A DNA stretch of 12,857 nt from an uncultured Oscillospiraceae bacterium (GTDB lineage: Bacteria > Bacillota > Clostridia > Oscillospirales > Oscillospiraceae): assembly GCA_934589225.1 (NCBI GenBank), contig CAKTNS010000056.1, positions 1 through 12,857 on the forward strand. The letters run 5' to 3'. Below, one piece after another: positions 1 through 5,170 of the stretch. Each line of letters starts with the position of its first letter. The first letter of the stretch is position 1. Under the pieces are notes generated by a model, which was given only the letters and a program-made list of their open reading frames with translations, was not told the origin of the DNA and searched no databases. A program made the translations under genes and the position numbers.

Positions 1-471
1 GCCGCCAAGCTGACCGAGGGCACCAAGATTCGGGTCAACGGCTTTAAGACCGAGTGGTCCGGCGAAGTGGAAGTTGCCGAGGGCGGCACCTTTGAAATTC
101 TGGAGGGCTCTTACATCGCCCCTGCCCAGGACATCACCGGCGGCCTGTCTGCTTCCAACCTGATCGACTGGCAGAATGCCAAGATCAAGATCACCGGCCT
201 GACCGTGGAAAAGGCCAACGATGCCGGCGACGCCTTCCTGTACAACTGGGACGGCTCCGGTGCCGCGGGCAACAACAACGACCTGTACTTTAACGTCACT
301 GACGGCACCAACACCTACACCTTTACCGTAGAGAGCTACCTCTGCGGCGAGGGCACCGATGTGTACACCACCGTCACCAACCTGAAGGTCGGCGACACCA
401 TCGATGTGGAGGGCTTCCTGTACTGGTACAACGGCATGCAGCCCCACGTGACCTCCGTCACCGTGAAGTAA
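1..471 (+). CDS. 3' end of a secreted beta-rich protein with OB-fold-like repeats (5' end outside window)
   Basis: The reading frame is open from the first base and ends at TAA 469-471, so only the last 156 codons of a longer gene are visible. The GTG at 67 is not a convincing start because the frame continues upstream with similar residues. The visible protein is acidic, rich in Gly, Thr, Asn and Asp, and beta-like, with no membrane segment. Two related units can be seen: 'KLTEGTKIRVNGFKTEW' near the start and 'NLKVGDTIDVEGFLYWYNG' near the end, both of the 'L..G..I.V.GF' kind that closes an OB-fold. This suggests tandem OB-fold-like domains of an extracellular or cell-surface protein, but no catalytic motif is visible and no family can be named. 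A perfect 13-bp terminator hairpin follows the stop. The function is unknown; the fold is inferred from pattern only. Confidence 0.8.
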   Translation, partial: AAKLTEGTKIRVNGFKTEWSGEVEVAEGGTFEILEGSYIAPAQDITGGLSASNLIDWQNAKIKITGLTVEKANDAGDAFLYNWDGSGAAGNNNDLYFNVTDGTNTYTFTVESYLCGEGTDVYTTVTNLKVGDTIDVEGFLYWYNGMQPHVTSVTVK

Positions 472-478
472 TCATCAG

Positions 479-510
479 AAATTCCCTGGGCTTTTGCCCA
501 GGGAATTTTC
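479..510 (+). terminator. Rho-independent terminator after the partial gene
   Basis: A perfect 13-bp stem (479-491 with 496-508) closes a TTTT loop. The right arm ends in TTT, with only TCTT following, so the U-tract is short and interrupted. It sits 8 bases after the stop of the upstream gene and only 17 bases before the ATG of the next gene. Confidence 0.8.
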
Positions 511-525
511 TTGAAAGGAAGAACC

Positions 526-918
526 ATGAAAGAATTTGTGCGGGTGCTGAAATTCACCTTTTTCTCCGTCAGTGCCGGTCTCATTGAAATGGGGGCCTTT
601 GCCCTCCTCAATGAGCTGACGGGGCTTCCTTACTGGCCCTGCTATCTGACGGCCCTGTGTCTGTCTGTGCTGTGGAACTTTACCCTGAACCGGAAATTCA
701 CCTTTCAGTCCGCTGCCAATGTGCCGGTGGCCATGGCGAAGGTGGCGGCCTACTATGCCGTCTTTACCCCCTTGTCCACCGTGCTTGGCAGCTTCCTGAC
801 GGGGTTGGGATGGAATGCATACCTGGTAACGGGCATCAATATGCTGCTGAATTTTTCCACCGAATTTCTCTACCAGCGGTTTTTTGTCTTCGGAAAAACC
901 ATTGACAGCGCAAAATAA
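526..918 (+). CDS. GtrA-family small membrane protein
   Basis: This encodes 130 residues. The ATG at 526 was chosen because AAAGGAAG (514-521) sits at proper spacing before it; the TTG at 511 lies in the hairpin tail and has no ribosome site. The protein has about four hydrophobic segments (roughly residues 10-28, 38-53, 70-92 and 97-112). It carries the signature features of the GtrA-like family (PF04138): 'WNFTLNRKFTF' at 50-60 after the second segment and 'NFSTEFLYQRFFVF' at 109-122 near the C-terminus. Family members are thought to help move polyprenyl-phosphate-linked sugars across the membrane for modification of teichoic acid or other surface glycans. No glycosyltransferase gene is adjacent, so the partner is unknown. 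There is hardly room for a private promoter downstream of the preceding terminator, so expression probably depends on read-through or a promoter inside the upstream gene. Confidence 0.88.
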   Translation: MKEFVRVLKFTFFSVSAGLIEMGAFALLNELTGLPYWPCYLTALCLSVLWNFTLNRKFTFQSAANVPVAMAKVAAYYAVFTPLSTVLGSFLTGLGWNAYLVTGINMLLNFSTEFLYQRFFVFGKTIDSAK

Positions 919-924
919 CGCGTC

Positions 925-955
925 AAAACCACAGGGCTGGGCTCTGTGGTTTTTT
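925..955 (+). terminator. Rho-independent terminator after the GtrA gene
   Basis: A 10-bp perfect stem (AAAACCACAG 925-934 with CTGTGGTTTT 944-953) is extended by further pairs toward the loop and runs into TTTTTT. The A-run on the left arm would let it act in both directions. Confidence 0.85.
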
Positions 956-966
956 GAATATACATG

Positions 967-1038
967 TATTCCCGGGAATATGCAGTGCTCCCCGGGAAAT
1001 ATGCGGAAAACTTATGATAACCATGTATTTTAGTGGTT
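967..1038 (+). promoter_or_regulatory. Operator-like region upstream of the TrpXYZ-type operon
   Basis: The perfect 14-bp palindrome TATTCCCGGGAATA occupies 967-980. A second CCCGGG core lies at 991-996, exactly 20 bp (two helical turns) downstream, and both cores continue rightward with a near-identical GAA(A)TATGC. A separate inverted repeat, AACCA-N10-TGGTT (1019-1038), overlaps the start of the -35 box. These look like binding sites for dimeric regulators. The regulator is not encoded in the window, and the role is inferred from symmetry and position. Confidence 0.45.
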
Positions 1039-1065
1039 GACAAGGACCTGGGGCGGATGTATAGT
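1037..1065 (+). promoter_or_regulatory. Sigma-A-type promoter of the TrpXYZ-type operon
   Basis: TTGACA at 1037-1042 and TATAGT at 1060-1065 are separated by 17 bp. Transcription should start near 1072, giving a leader of about 60 bases without a visible T-box or riboswitch fold. Confidence 0.8.
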
Positions 1066-1132
1066 AATCGGGAACTATTCCATGACCGGGATACAAAAGT
1101 TCACACAAGATACACGAAGGGAAGAAAATGAA

Positions 1133-2176
1133 ATGAAAAAAGCACTTGCGCTGGTTCTGGCAGTGCTGCTGCTGGGAACCTTTACAGCCTGTACAGGCAC
1201 CGGGTCTTCCGCCGCTGAGACCACAGCCGCTGAGACCACAGCCGCCGAGACCGCAGCCGCTGAAACCACCGCTGCGGCAGCCGCGGATACCGCAAAGACC
1301 TCCTACCGGGTAGGCATCTGCCAGCTGGTGCAGCATCCGGCTCTGGATGCCGCCACCGAGGGCTTCAAGGCCGCTCTGACGGAAGCTCTGGGGGATTCCG
1401 TGACCTTTGACGAGCAGAACGCCTCCGGCGAGAGCACCAGCTGCGCCACCATTGTCAACGGCTTCGTTGCCTCCAAGGTGGACCTCATTATGGCCAACGC
1501 CACCGCCCCCCTGCAGGCGGCGGTCTCCGCTACCAATACCATCCCCATTCTGGGCACCTCCGTAACGGATTACGCCTCCGCTCTGGAAATCGACAACTGG
1601 AACGGCACCGTGGGCACCAACGTCTCCGGCACCTCCGACCTGGCTCCTCTGGACCAGCAGGCCGCCATGCTGCGGGAGCTGTTCCCCGAGGCCAAGACCG
1701 TGGGCCTGCTGTACTGCTCCGCGGAGTCCAACAGCAAGTACCAGGTGGATGTGATCCGTGGGTATCTGGAAAAGGAGGGCCTGACCTGTGAGGAGTTCGC
1801 CTTCACCGATACCAACGACGTATCCTCCGTGACCCAGAAGGCCTGCGACAAGTCTGACGTGATCTACATCCCCACGGACAACACCGCCGCCTCCAATACA
1901 GAAGCCATTGCCAACGTGGTTCTGCCTGCCAAGGTTCCCGTGGTTGCCGGTGAGGAGGGCATCTGCTCCGGCTGCGGCGTGGCAACCCTCTCCATCAGCT
2001 ACTATGACCTGGGCTACACCACCGGCAAGATGGCTGCCAAGATCCTGACCGGCGAAGCCGACGTTTCCACCATGCCCGTGGAATACGCCCCCCAGGTGAC
2101 GAAGAAGTACAATGCCGCCAACTGTGAGACCCTGGGCATCACCCCTCCCGAGGGCTACACCGCCATTGAGGGATAA
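1133..2176 (+). CDS. ABC transporter substrate-binding lipoprotein, TrpX-like (PF04392)
   Basis: This 347-residue protein captures a solute outside the membrane and hands it to the permease and ATPase encoded next. The start at ATG 1133 is set by the 'MKKALALVLAVLLLGTFTAC' lipoprotein signal with lipid-acceptor Cys20, and by AAGGGAAG at 1117-1124; an in-frame ATG at 1082 has no ribosome site and would precede the signal peptide. Residues 27-51 are a low-complexity AAETT linker encoded by four tandem 15-bp units. The mature domain starts with 'YRVGICQLVQHPALDAATEGF' features (about 58-78), typical of the ABC_sub_bind family, whose TrpX members bind tryptophan or phenylalanine in streptococci. 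The periplasmic-binding fold continues to the C-terminus ('SISYYDLGYTTGKMAAKIL'). The substrate is not provable here, and there is no T-box to support tryptophan. A two-codon ORF (ATG AAA TGA, 1128-1136) overlaps the start codon. Confidence 0.9.
   Translation: MKKALALVLAVLLLGTFTACTGTGSSAAETTAAETTAAETAAAETTAAAAADTAKTSYRVGICQLVQHPALDAATEGFKAALTEALGDSVTFDEQNASGESTSCATIVNGFVASKVDLIMANATAPLQAAVSATNTIPILGTSVTDYASALEIDNWNGTVGTNVSGTSDLAPLDQQAAMLRELFPEAKTVGLLYCSAESNSKYQVDVIRGYLEKEGLTCEEFAFTDTNDVSSVTQKACDKSDVIYIPTDNTAASNTEAIANVVLPAKVPVVAGEEGICSGCGVATLSISYYDLGYTTGKMAAKILTGEADVSTMPVEYAPQVTKKYNAANCETLGITPPEGYTAIEG
1211..1270 (+). repeat. Tandem 15-bp coding repeat (four units)
   Basis: Units begin at 1211, 1226, 1241 and 1256. 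The first two (GCCGCTGAGACCACA) are identical and the others differ at a few positions. Each unit encodes Ala-Ala-Glu-Thr-Thr or a close variant, in frame, in the linker between the lipidated Cys20 and the binding domain. Copy number could change without shifting the frame. Confidence 0.9.
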
Positions 2177-2193
2177 CCGAAAACAGCATTTTT

Positions 2194-2223
2194 CAGGGAC
2201 AGAGCCGCTGGGCTCTGCCCCTG
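2194..2223 (+). promoter_or_regulatory. Intercistronic hairpin between binding-protein and permease genes
   Basis: A 12-pair stem (2194-2206 with 2211-2223) has one A-C mismatch and a GCTG loop. It is followed by GCTTTAATG rather than a U-run, so it is a poor terminator. Such hairpins after abundant binding-protein genes commonly protect the upstream mRNA from 3' decay or partly attenuate the downstream genes; that role is inferred here. Confidence 0.6.
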
Positions 2224-2260
2224 GCTTTAATGAATGAAAAAAGATTTGAGGTAAAAAACC

Positions 2261-3196
2261 ATGACCTTTCTCTCTCCGCTTTTCAATGCCGCCCCCGGGG
2301 CCATTTCCCAGGGCCTGCTGTGGGGCATTATGGCCATCGGCGTGTACATCACCTACAGAATTCTGGACGTGGCGGACCTGACGGTGGACGGCACTCTGGC
2401 CACCGGCGGCGCAGTGTGCATCATGCTCATGCGCTCCGGCCTGAACCCTTGGCTGGCCCTGCTGTGCGCTTTTTTAGCGGGCCTTCTGGCGGGCCTTGCC
2501 ACGGGACTTCTCCACACCCGCTGTGGAATTCCCGCCATTCTCTCCGGCATTCTCACCCAGCTGGCCCTGTATTCCGTCAACCTACGGATCATGGGGGGCA
2601 AATCCAACCAGCCCATTTCCGTGGACAAGTATAATCTGGTGGTGTCCCAGCGGTATGTGACGGAGTTTTCTCTGCGCAATCCCCTGATCCCGGCGGTGGT
2701 GACCCTGGTAGTGCTCATCGCCATTCTCTATTGGTTCTTTGGCACCGAATACGGCAGCGCCCTCCGGGCCACCGGTGCCAATCCCCACATGGCCAGTGCC
2801 CAGGGCATCGACACCCGGGTCGCCGTCACCGTGGGCCTGATGCTGAGCAACGGCCTGGTGGCACTGGCCGGGGCCTTGCTTGCCCAGTACCAGGGCGCTA
2901 CGGATGTCAACATGGGCCGGGGCGCCATCGTCATCGGTCTGGCGGCGGTGATCATCGGTGACGTGCTGCTGGGAAAGGTGTTTAGGAATTTTGCCCTGAA
3001 GCTGTGTACCGTGGTGGTGGGTGCCGTGGTCTACTACCTGGTGCTGCAAATCGTGCTGCAGCTGGGCCTCAATACCAACGATTTGAAGCTCTTTACCGCC
3101 CTGATCGTGGCGCTGTTCCTGTCCGTTCCCTATTGGAAGGGCAATGTATTTAAGAAGAAAGCGGCCAAAACCGCGGGAGGGGAACGCCATGCTTGA
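2261..3196 (+). CDS. ABC transporter permease, TrpY-like (BPD_transp_2 family)
   Basis: This 311-residue integral membrane protein would form the channel for the solute captured by the product of the gene upstream. The ATG at 2261 is preceded by GAGG (2248-2251). The protein is hydrophobic throughout, with about eight membrane segments. The cytoplasmic coupling region is 'TEYGSALRATGANPHMASAQ' (162-181), the family's hallmark that contacts the ATPase, followed by 'GRGAIVIGLAAVIIG' (219-233). This is the branched-chain amino acid/sugar permease superfamily (PF02653) in the single-permease form found with PF04392 binding proteins. The C-terminal tail is basic (KKKAAKTAGG). The last codons overlap the ATPase start by 8 bases, so the two are translationally coupled. 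Family assignment is firm and substrate is not. Confidence 0.9.
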   Translation: MTFLSPLFNAAPGAISQGLLWGIMAIGVYITYRILDVADLTVDGTLATGGAVCIMLMRSGLNPWLALLCAFLAGLLAGLATGLLHTRCGIPAILSGILTQLALYSVNLRIMGGKSNQPISVDKYNLVVSQRYVTEFSLRNPLIPAVVTLVVLIAILYWFFGTEYGSALRATGANPHMASAQGIDTRVAVTVGLMLSNGLVALAGALLAQYQGATDVNMGRGAIVIGLAAVIIGDVLLGKVFRNFALKLCTVVVGAVVYYLVLQIVLQLGLNTNDLKLFTALIVALFLSVPYWKGNVFKKKAAKTAGGERHA

Positions 3197-3983
3197 AATT
3201 AAAAACGTCAGCAAAACCTTTAATCCCGGCACGGTGAATGCCAAAACCGCCTTGAATGGCCTGAACCTGACCCTTCATGACGGGGATTTCGTCACCGTCA
3301 TCGGCGGCAACGGGGCGGGGAAGTCCACCATGCTCAATGCCGTGGCGGGCAGTATCACTGTGGACACCGGCTCCATCGTCCTAGACGGCAAGGATTTGAC
3401 CAGAATGCCGGAATACAAGCGGGCTGCTTTCCTGGGCCGGGTCTTCCAGGACCCCATGATGGGCACCGCCGCCACCATGCAGATCGAAGAAAACCTGGCC
3501 ATGGCCGACCGCCGGGGCAAGCGCCGGACCCTGCGCCCCGGCATCACTGGCGCAGACCGGGAGCGGTATATGGAGCAGCTGAAAATCCTGGATTTGGGCC
3601 TGGAGGACCGCATGACCGCCAAGGTGGGCCTCCTCTCCGGCGGCCAGCGCCAGGCCCTGACCCTGCTGATGGCCACCCTGCAAAAACCGGAACTGCTGCT
3701 GCTGGACGAGCACACCGCCGCCCTGGACCCCAAAACCGCCGCCAAGGTCCTGGAAGCCACCCGGCGCATTGTGGAGCGGAACCGCCTGACCACCATGATG
3801 ATCACCCACAACATGCGCGACGCCATCGCCTACGGCAACCGCCTGATCATGATGTACAACGGCCACGTGGCCGTAGACGTCTCCGGTGAAGAAAAACAGC
3901 GCCTGACCGTAGAACAGCTCCTGAACCTATTCAGCAAAGCCTCCGGCTCCGACGAAGCCGACGACAAGCTGCTGCTGTCGTAA
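3189..3983 (+). CDS. ABC transporter ATPase, TrpZ-like
   Basis: This 264-residue cytoplasmic ATPase powers the permease encoded just upstream. ATG 3189 was chosen over earlier in-frame starts because GGAGGGGA (3176-3183) precedes it and the protein then begins with the normal 'MLEIKNVSKTF' strand. All ABC motifs are intact: Walker A GGNGAGKST (39-47), Q-loop Gln87 in VFQDP, signature LSGGQ (149-153), Walker B LLLLDE (169-174) with catalytic Glu174, D-loop ALDP and switch His207. The residue after the Walker B Glu is His (DEHTAALD), where most importers have Pro; this is common in this subfamily. A basic stretch (RRGKRRTLRPG, 108-118) sits in the helical subdomain. The gene overlaps the permease by 8 bases and is followed by a strong terminator, ending the operon. 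Confidence 0.93.
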   Translation: MLEIKNVSKTFNPGTVNAKTALNGLNLTLHDGDFVTVIGGNGAGKSTMLNAVAGSITVDTGSIVLDGKDLTRMPEYKRAAFLGRVFQDPMMGTAATMQIEENLAMADRRGKRRTLRPGITGADRERYMEQLKILDLGLEDRMTAKVGLLSGGQRQALTLLMATLQKPELLLLDEHTAALDPKTAAKVLEATRRIVERNRLTTMMITHNMRDAIAYGNRLIMMYNGHVAVDVSGEEKQRLTVEQLLNLFSKASGSDEADDKLLLS

Positions 3984-3993
3984 AAGATGAAAT

Positions 3994-4040
3994 AAACCTG
4001 CCTGCCTTGTGCTTGGGTGCACAGGACAGGCAGGTTTTTT
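3994..4040 (+). terminator. Strong Rho-independent terminator of the TrpXYZ-type operon
   Basis: An 11-bp perfect lower stem (3994-4004 with 4027-4037) continues into a bulged upper stem (CCTTGTGC with GCACAGG), and the right arm runs into TTTTTT (4035-4040). Confidence 0.9.
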
Positions 4041-4056
4041 GTAGGACGGCGGGAAA

Positions 4057-4107
4057 AGTTGACAGTTGTTTTCAGTTGACAGTTGACAGTTTACAGTTGA
4101 CAGTTAT
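4057..4107. repeat. Degenerate heptamer tandem array (CAGTTGA)
   Basis: Five consecutive heptamers fill 4073-4107: CAGTTGA, CAGTTGA, CAGTTTA, CAGTTGA, CAGTTAT. Two more imperfect copies (AAGTTGA CAGTTGT, 4057-4070) precede them. The array begins 17 bases past the U-run of the operon terminator. Confidence 0.85.
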
Positions 4108-4169
4108 TGTGGACGGATGTGCCCGTTTTTGGAATACGTCGGTTAAACAATCCCCCAATCAGCGTGTCC

Positions 4170-4292
4170 GTAGGGGCGGCAATCTGCCGCCCGCCACGTT
4201 CGGAATACAACCCGTGCGGTTGAACGGAATGTCGTTTTGGCCGATACGGCTCAATAATTGCAACGTCCCGGGCGGCAGATTGCCGCCCCTAC
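4170..4292. repeat. REP-like inverted pair A1/A2 (GTAG-headed hairpins)
   Basis: A1 (4170-4200, + strand) is GTAG followed by a perfect 8-bp hairpin, GGGCGGCA-ATC-TGCCGCCC (4174-4192), then ACGTT. A2 (4262-4292) is its inverted copy, matching 29 of 31 bases. GTAG faces outward at both ends, so the pair forms a 123-bp element. A1 continues inward with AACCCGTGCGGTTGAACGG (4209-4227), a tail also seen in other copies of this region. A GTAG tetranucleotide next to a hairpin is the known layout of REP elements mobilised by RAYT transposases. No RAYT gene is in the window. Confidence 0.8.
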
Positions 4293-4453
4293 AATACATT
4301 TGTTCCGTATTACCGCATTTTTGACGCATCTATCCTTGTATTGTGTTCTGAATAATTGGAAAAACGTGGTACGTTACCGTAGGGGCGGCAACCTGCCGCC
4401 CGCCACGTTTCAAATATAACCTGTGCAGACAAACGAGAACAACCCCCCGACAT

Positions 4454-4576
4454 GTCATTCCGAGGGAGCGTAAGCGAGTCGAGGAATCTTCCCAAGTTGC
4501 AGGTTTTATTTTGTGGTGGTCCTTTCACCAACGTGGTGGATTCCTCCACTCCGCTGACGCTGCGGTCGGAATGACA
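4454..4576. repeat. Second-family inverted pair B1/B2 (GTCATTCCGA ends)
   Basis: B1 (4454-4489) begins GTCATTCCGA, continues with an AGCG(T)AAGCGAGT-like segment and ends GAGGAATCT. The inverted copy B2 (about 4538-4576) has the same landmarks: GTCATTCCGA, AGCGTCAGCGGAGT and GAGGAATCC when read on the - strand. The pair spans 123 bp with outward-facing GTCATTCC ends, like a small MITE. The inner part (4490-4537) holds no gene. Confidence 0.7.
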
Positions 4577-4599
4577 TACGTTTCTGGTTTGATTGTTAC

Positions 4600-4658
4600 A
4601 GATTTAAACGTACAGCGATTCCGGCTTACGCCGGATGGCGATGAATCATCGCCGCTAC
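4600..4658 (-). repeat. GTAG-headed hairpin A6 with a different stem
   Basis: Read on the - strand, GTAG (4658-4655) is followed by C and a 7-bp hairpin (GGCGATG-ATT-CATCGCC). A second hairpin (CCGGC-GTAA-GCCGG) comes next, and then ACGTTTAAATCTGTAAC, which resembles the ACGTTTCAAATATAACC tail of A3. The head and tail match the A family, but the stem sequence is unrelated. Confidence 0.6.
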
Positions 4659-4741
4659 ATTGCGTAACACCATTCAACTGCACAGGTTATAGTCGAAACG
4701 TAGCGGGCGGCAGGTTGCCGCCCCTACATGCACGTCGGTGG

Positions 4742-4830
4742 GTAATACCGTTCAACCGCACGGGTTATATTTGCCACGTCTCCGGAACGGCACACAGGCC
4801 GTTCCCTACGGTTTCGCTGAAACGTTCTAC
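4742..4830 (-). repeat. GTAG-headed hairpin A5 with family tail, plus a small adjacent hairpin
   Basis: On the - strand, GTAG (4809-4806) is followed at once by the 8-bp hairpin GGAACGGC-CTGTGT-GCCGTTCC (4805-4784). After that come ACGTGGCAAATATAACCC and GTGCGGTTGAACGG, the family tail. A further small GTAG-headed hairpin lies next to it (GTAG 4830-4827, then GTTTC-AGC-GAAAC, 4823-4811). The stem differs completely from A1-A4 while head and tail are kept. Confidence 0.65.
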
Positions 4831-4876
4831 CTTTGCGCCCACTGTTTGTGTAATGTTTCACGCTGTACCGTATTTC

Positions 4877-4906
4877 CCTCCGCTTTGCTCAAGGCCTGAA
4901 TGACAG
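4877..4906 (-). repeat. Fragment of the second repeat family (B3)
   Basis: On the - strand this reads CCTGTCATTCAGGCC, then AGCAAAGCGGAGGG: the same TGTCATTC end and GCGGAG segment as B2, without a visible partner copy. It marks the right border of the repeat cluster. Confidence 0.45.
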
Positions 4907-4910
4907 GACC

Positions 4911-5100
4911 GGGGCACTTTTAACAGCTCAAAACCGACATGAAAATATACGCTCTAAAATGAATAATATCCAAAACCAATGAATGACTGAATACACATTT
5001 ATACGTAAATATGCGCATATACACCAATAAAATGAATGAAATATACGAAATACACATGGAATACCCAAAAGAAAACCTGCAGCTTTGTAAATATTATCAA
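4911..5100. other. AT-rich intergenic segment with a palindrome and a direct repeat
   Basis: Base composition switches sharply to AT-rich after the repeat cluster. The segment carries a perfect 12-bp palindrome, ATATGCGCATAT (5009-5020), and two copies of AATACACAT (4990-4998 and 5049-5057). An open frame at 5011-5244 only runs into the next gene in another frame. No gene is supported, and the palindrome may be a regulator site for the operon downstream. Confidence 0.5.
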
Positions 5101-5129
5101 TTGAAATTGTATAATATTCGCGCTATAAT
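5101..5129 (+). promoter_or_regulatory. Promoter of the amino-acid-type ABC operon
   Basis: TTGAAA (5101-5106) and TATAAT (5124-5129) are 17 bp apart. A second TATAAT lies at 5110-5115 with a weak TTGTAA at 5085-5090. Transcription from the main promoter would begin near 5136, leaving a leader of about 35 bases, too short for a riboswitch. Confidence 0.8.
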
Positions 5130-5170
5130 ACAACCATCAAATCAAACAAACAGCAAAGGAGAACCTGAAT

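Larger units (their letters stand above)
4379..4727. repeat. REP-like inverted pair A3/A4 enclosing other repeats
   Basis: A3 (4379-4409, + strand) and A4 (4697-4727, inverted) match at 30 of 31 bases. Each has GTAG plus a perfect 8-bp hairpin GGGCGGCA-ACC-TGCCGCCC. Both continue inward with TATAACCTGTGCAG, so the terminal repeat is about 50 bp long. The 349-bp interval contains the B1/B2 inverted pair and the A6 hairpin, which suggests nested insertion. Confidence 0.8.
4041..4910. other. Non-coding repeat cluster
   Basis: About 870 bases between two operons hold no credible gene. Open frames here (for example 4007-4324 and 4511-4903 on +, 4310-4549 on -) run straight through the inverted repeats, have no ribosome sites and give low-complexity peptides. 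The stretch is a mosaic of a heptamer array, GTAG-headed hairpins in both orientations with a shared tail, and a second inverted-repeat family with GTCATTCCGA ends. No transposase, tRNA or other RNA gene is seen. It looks like an accumulation site for short mobile palindromes. Confidence 0.8.

Noticed and set aside
1070..1132. Possible T-box or riboswitch leader before the TrpX-like gene
   Set aside because: The leader after the predicted start is only about 60 bases and shows no terminator/antiterminator pair or T-box sequence.
4170..4830. CRISPR-like array
   Set aside because: The repeats are palindromes in mixed orientation with unequal spacing; there are no regular spacers and no cas genes.
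4007..4903. Open frames across the repeat cluster (4007-4324, 4310-4549, 4511-4903)
   Set aside because: They translate the inverted repeats themselves and lack ribosome sites and domain-like sequence.
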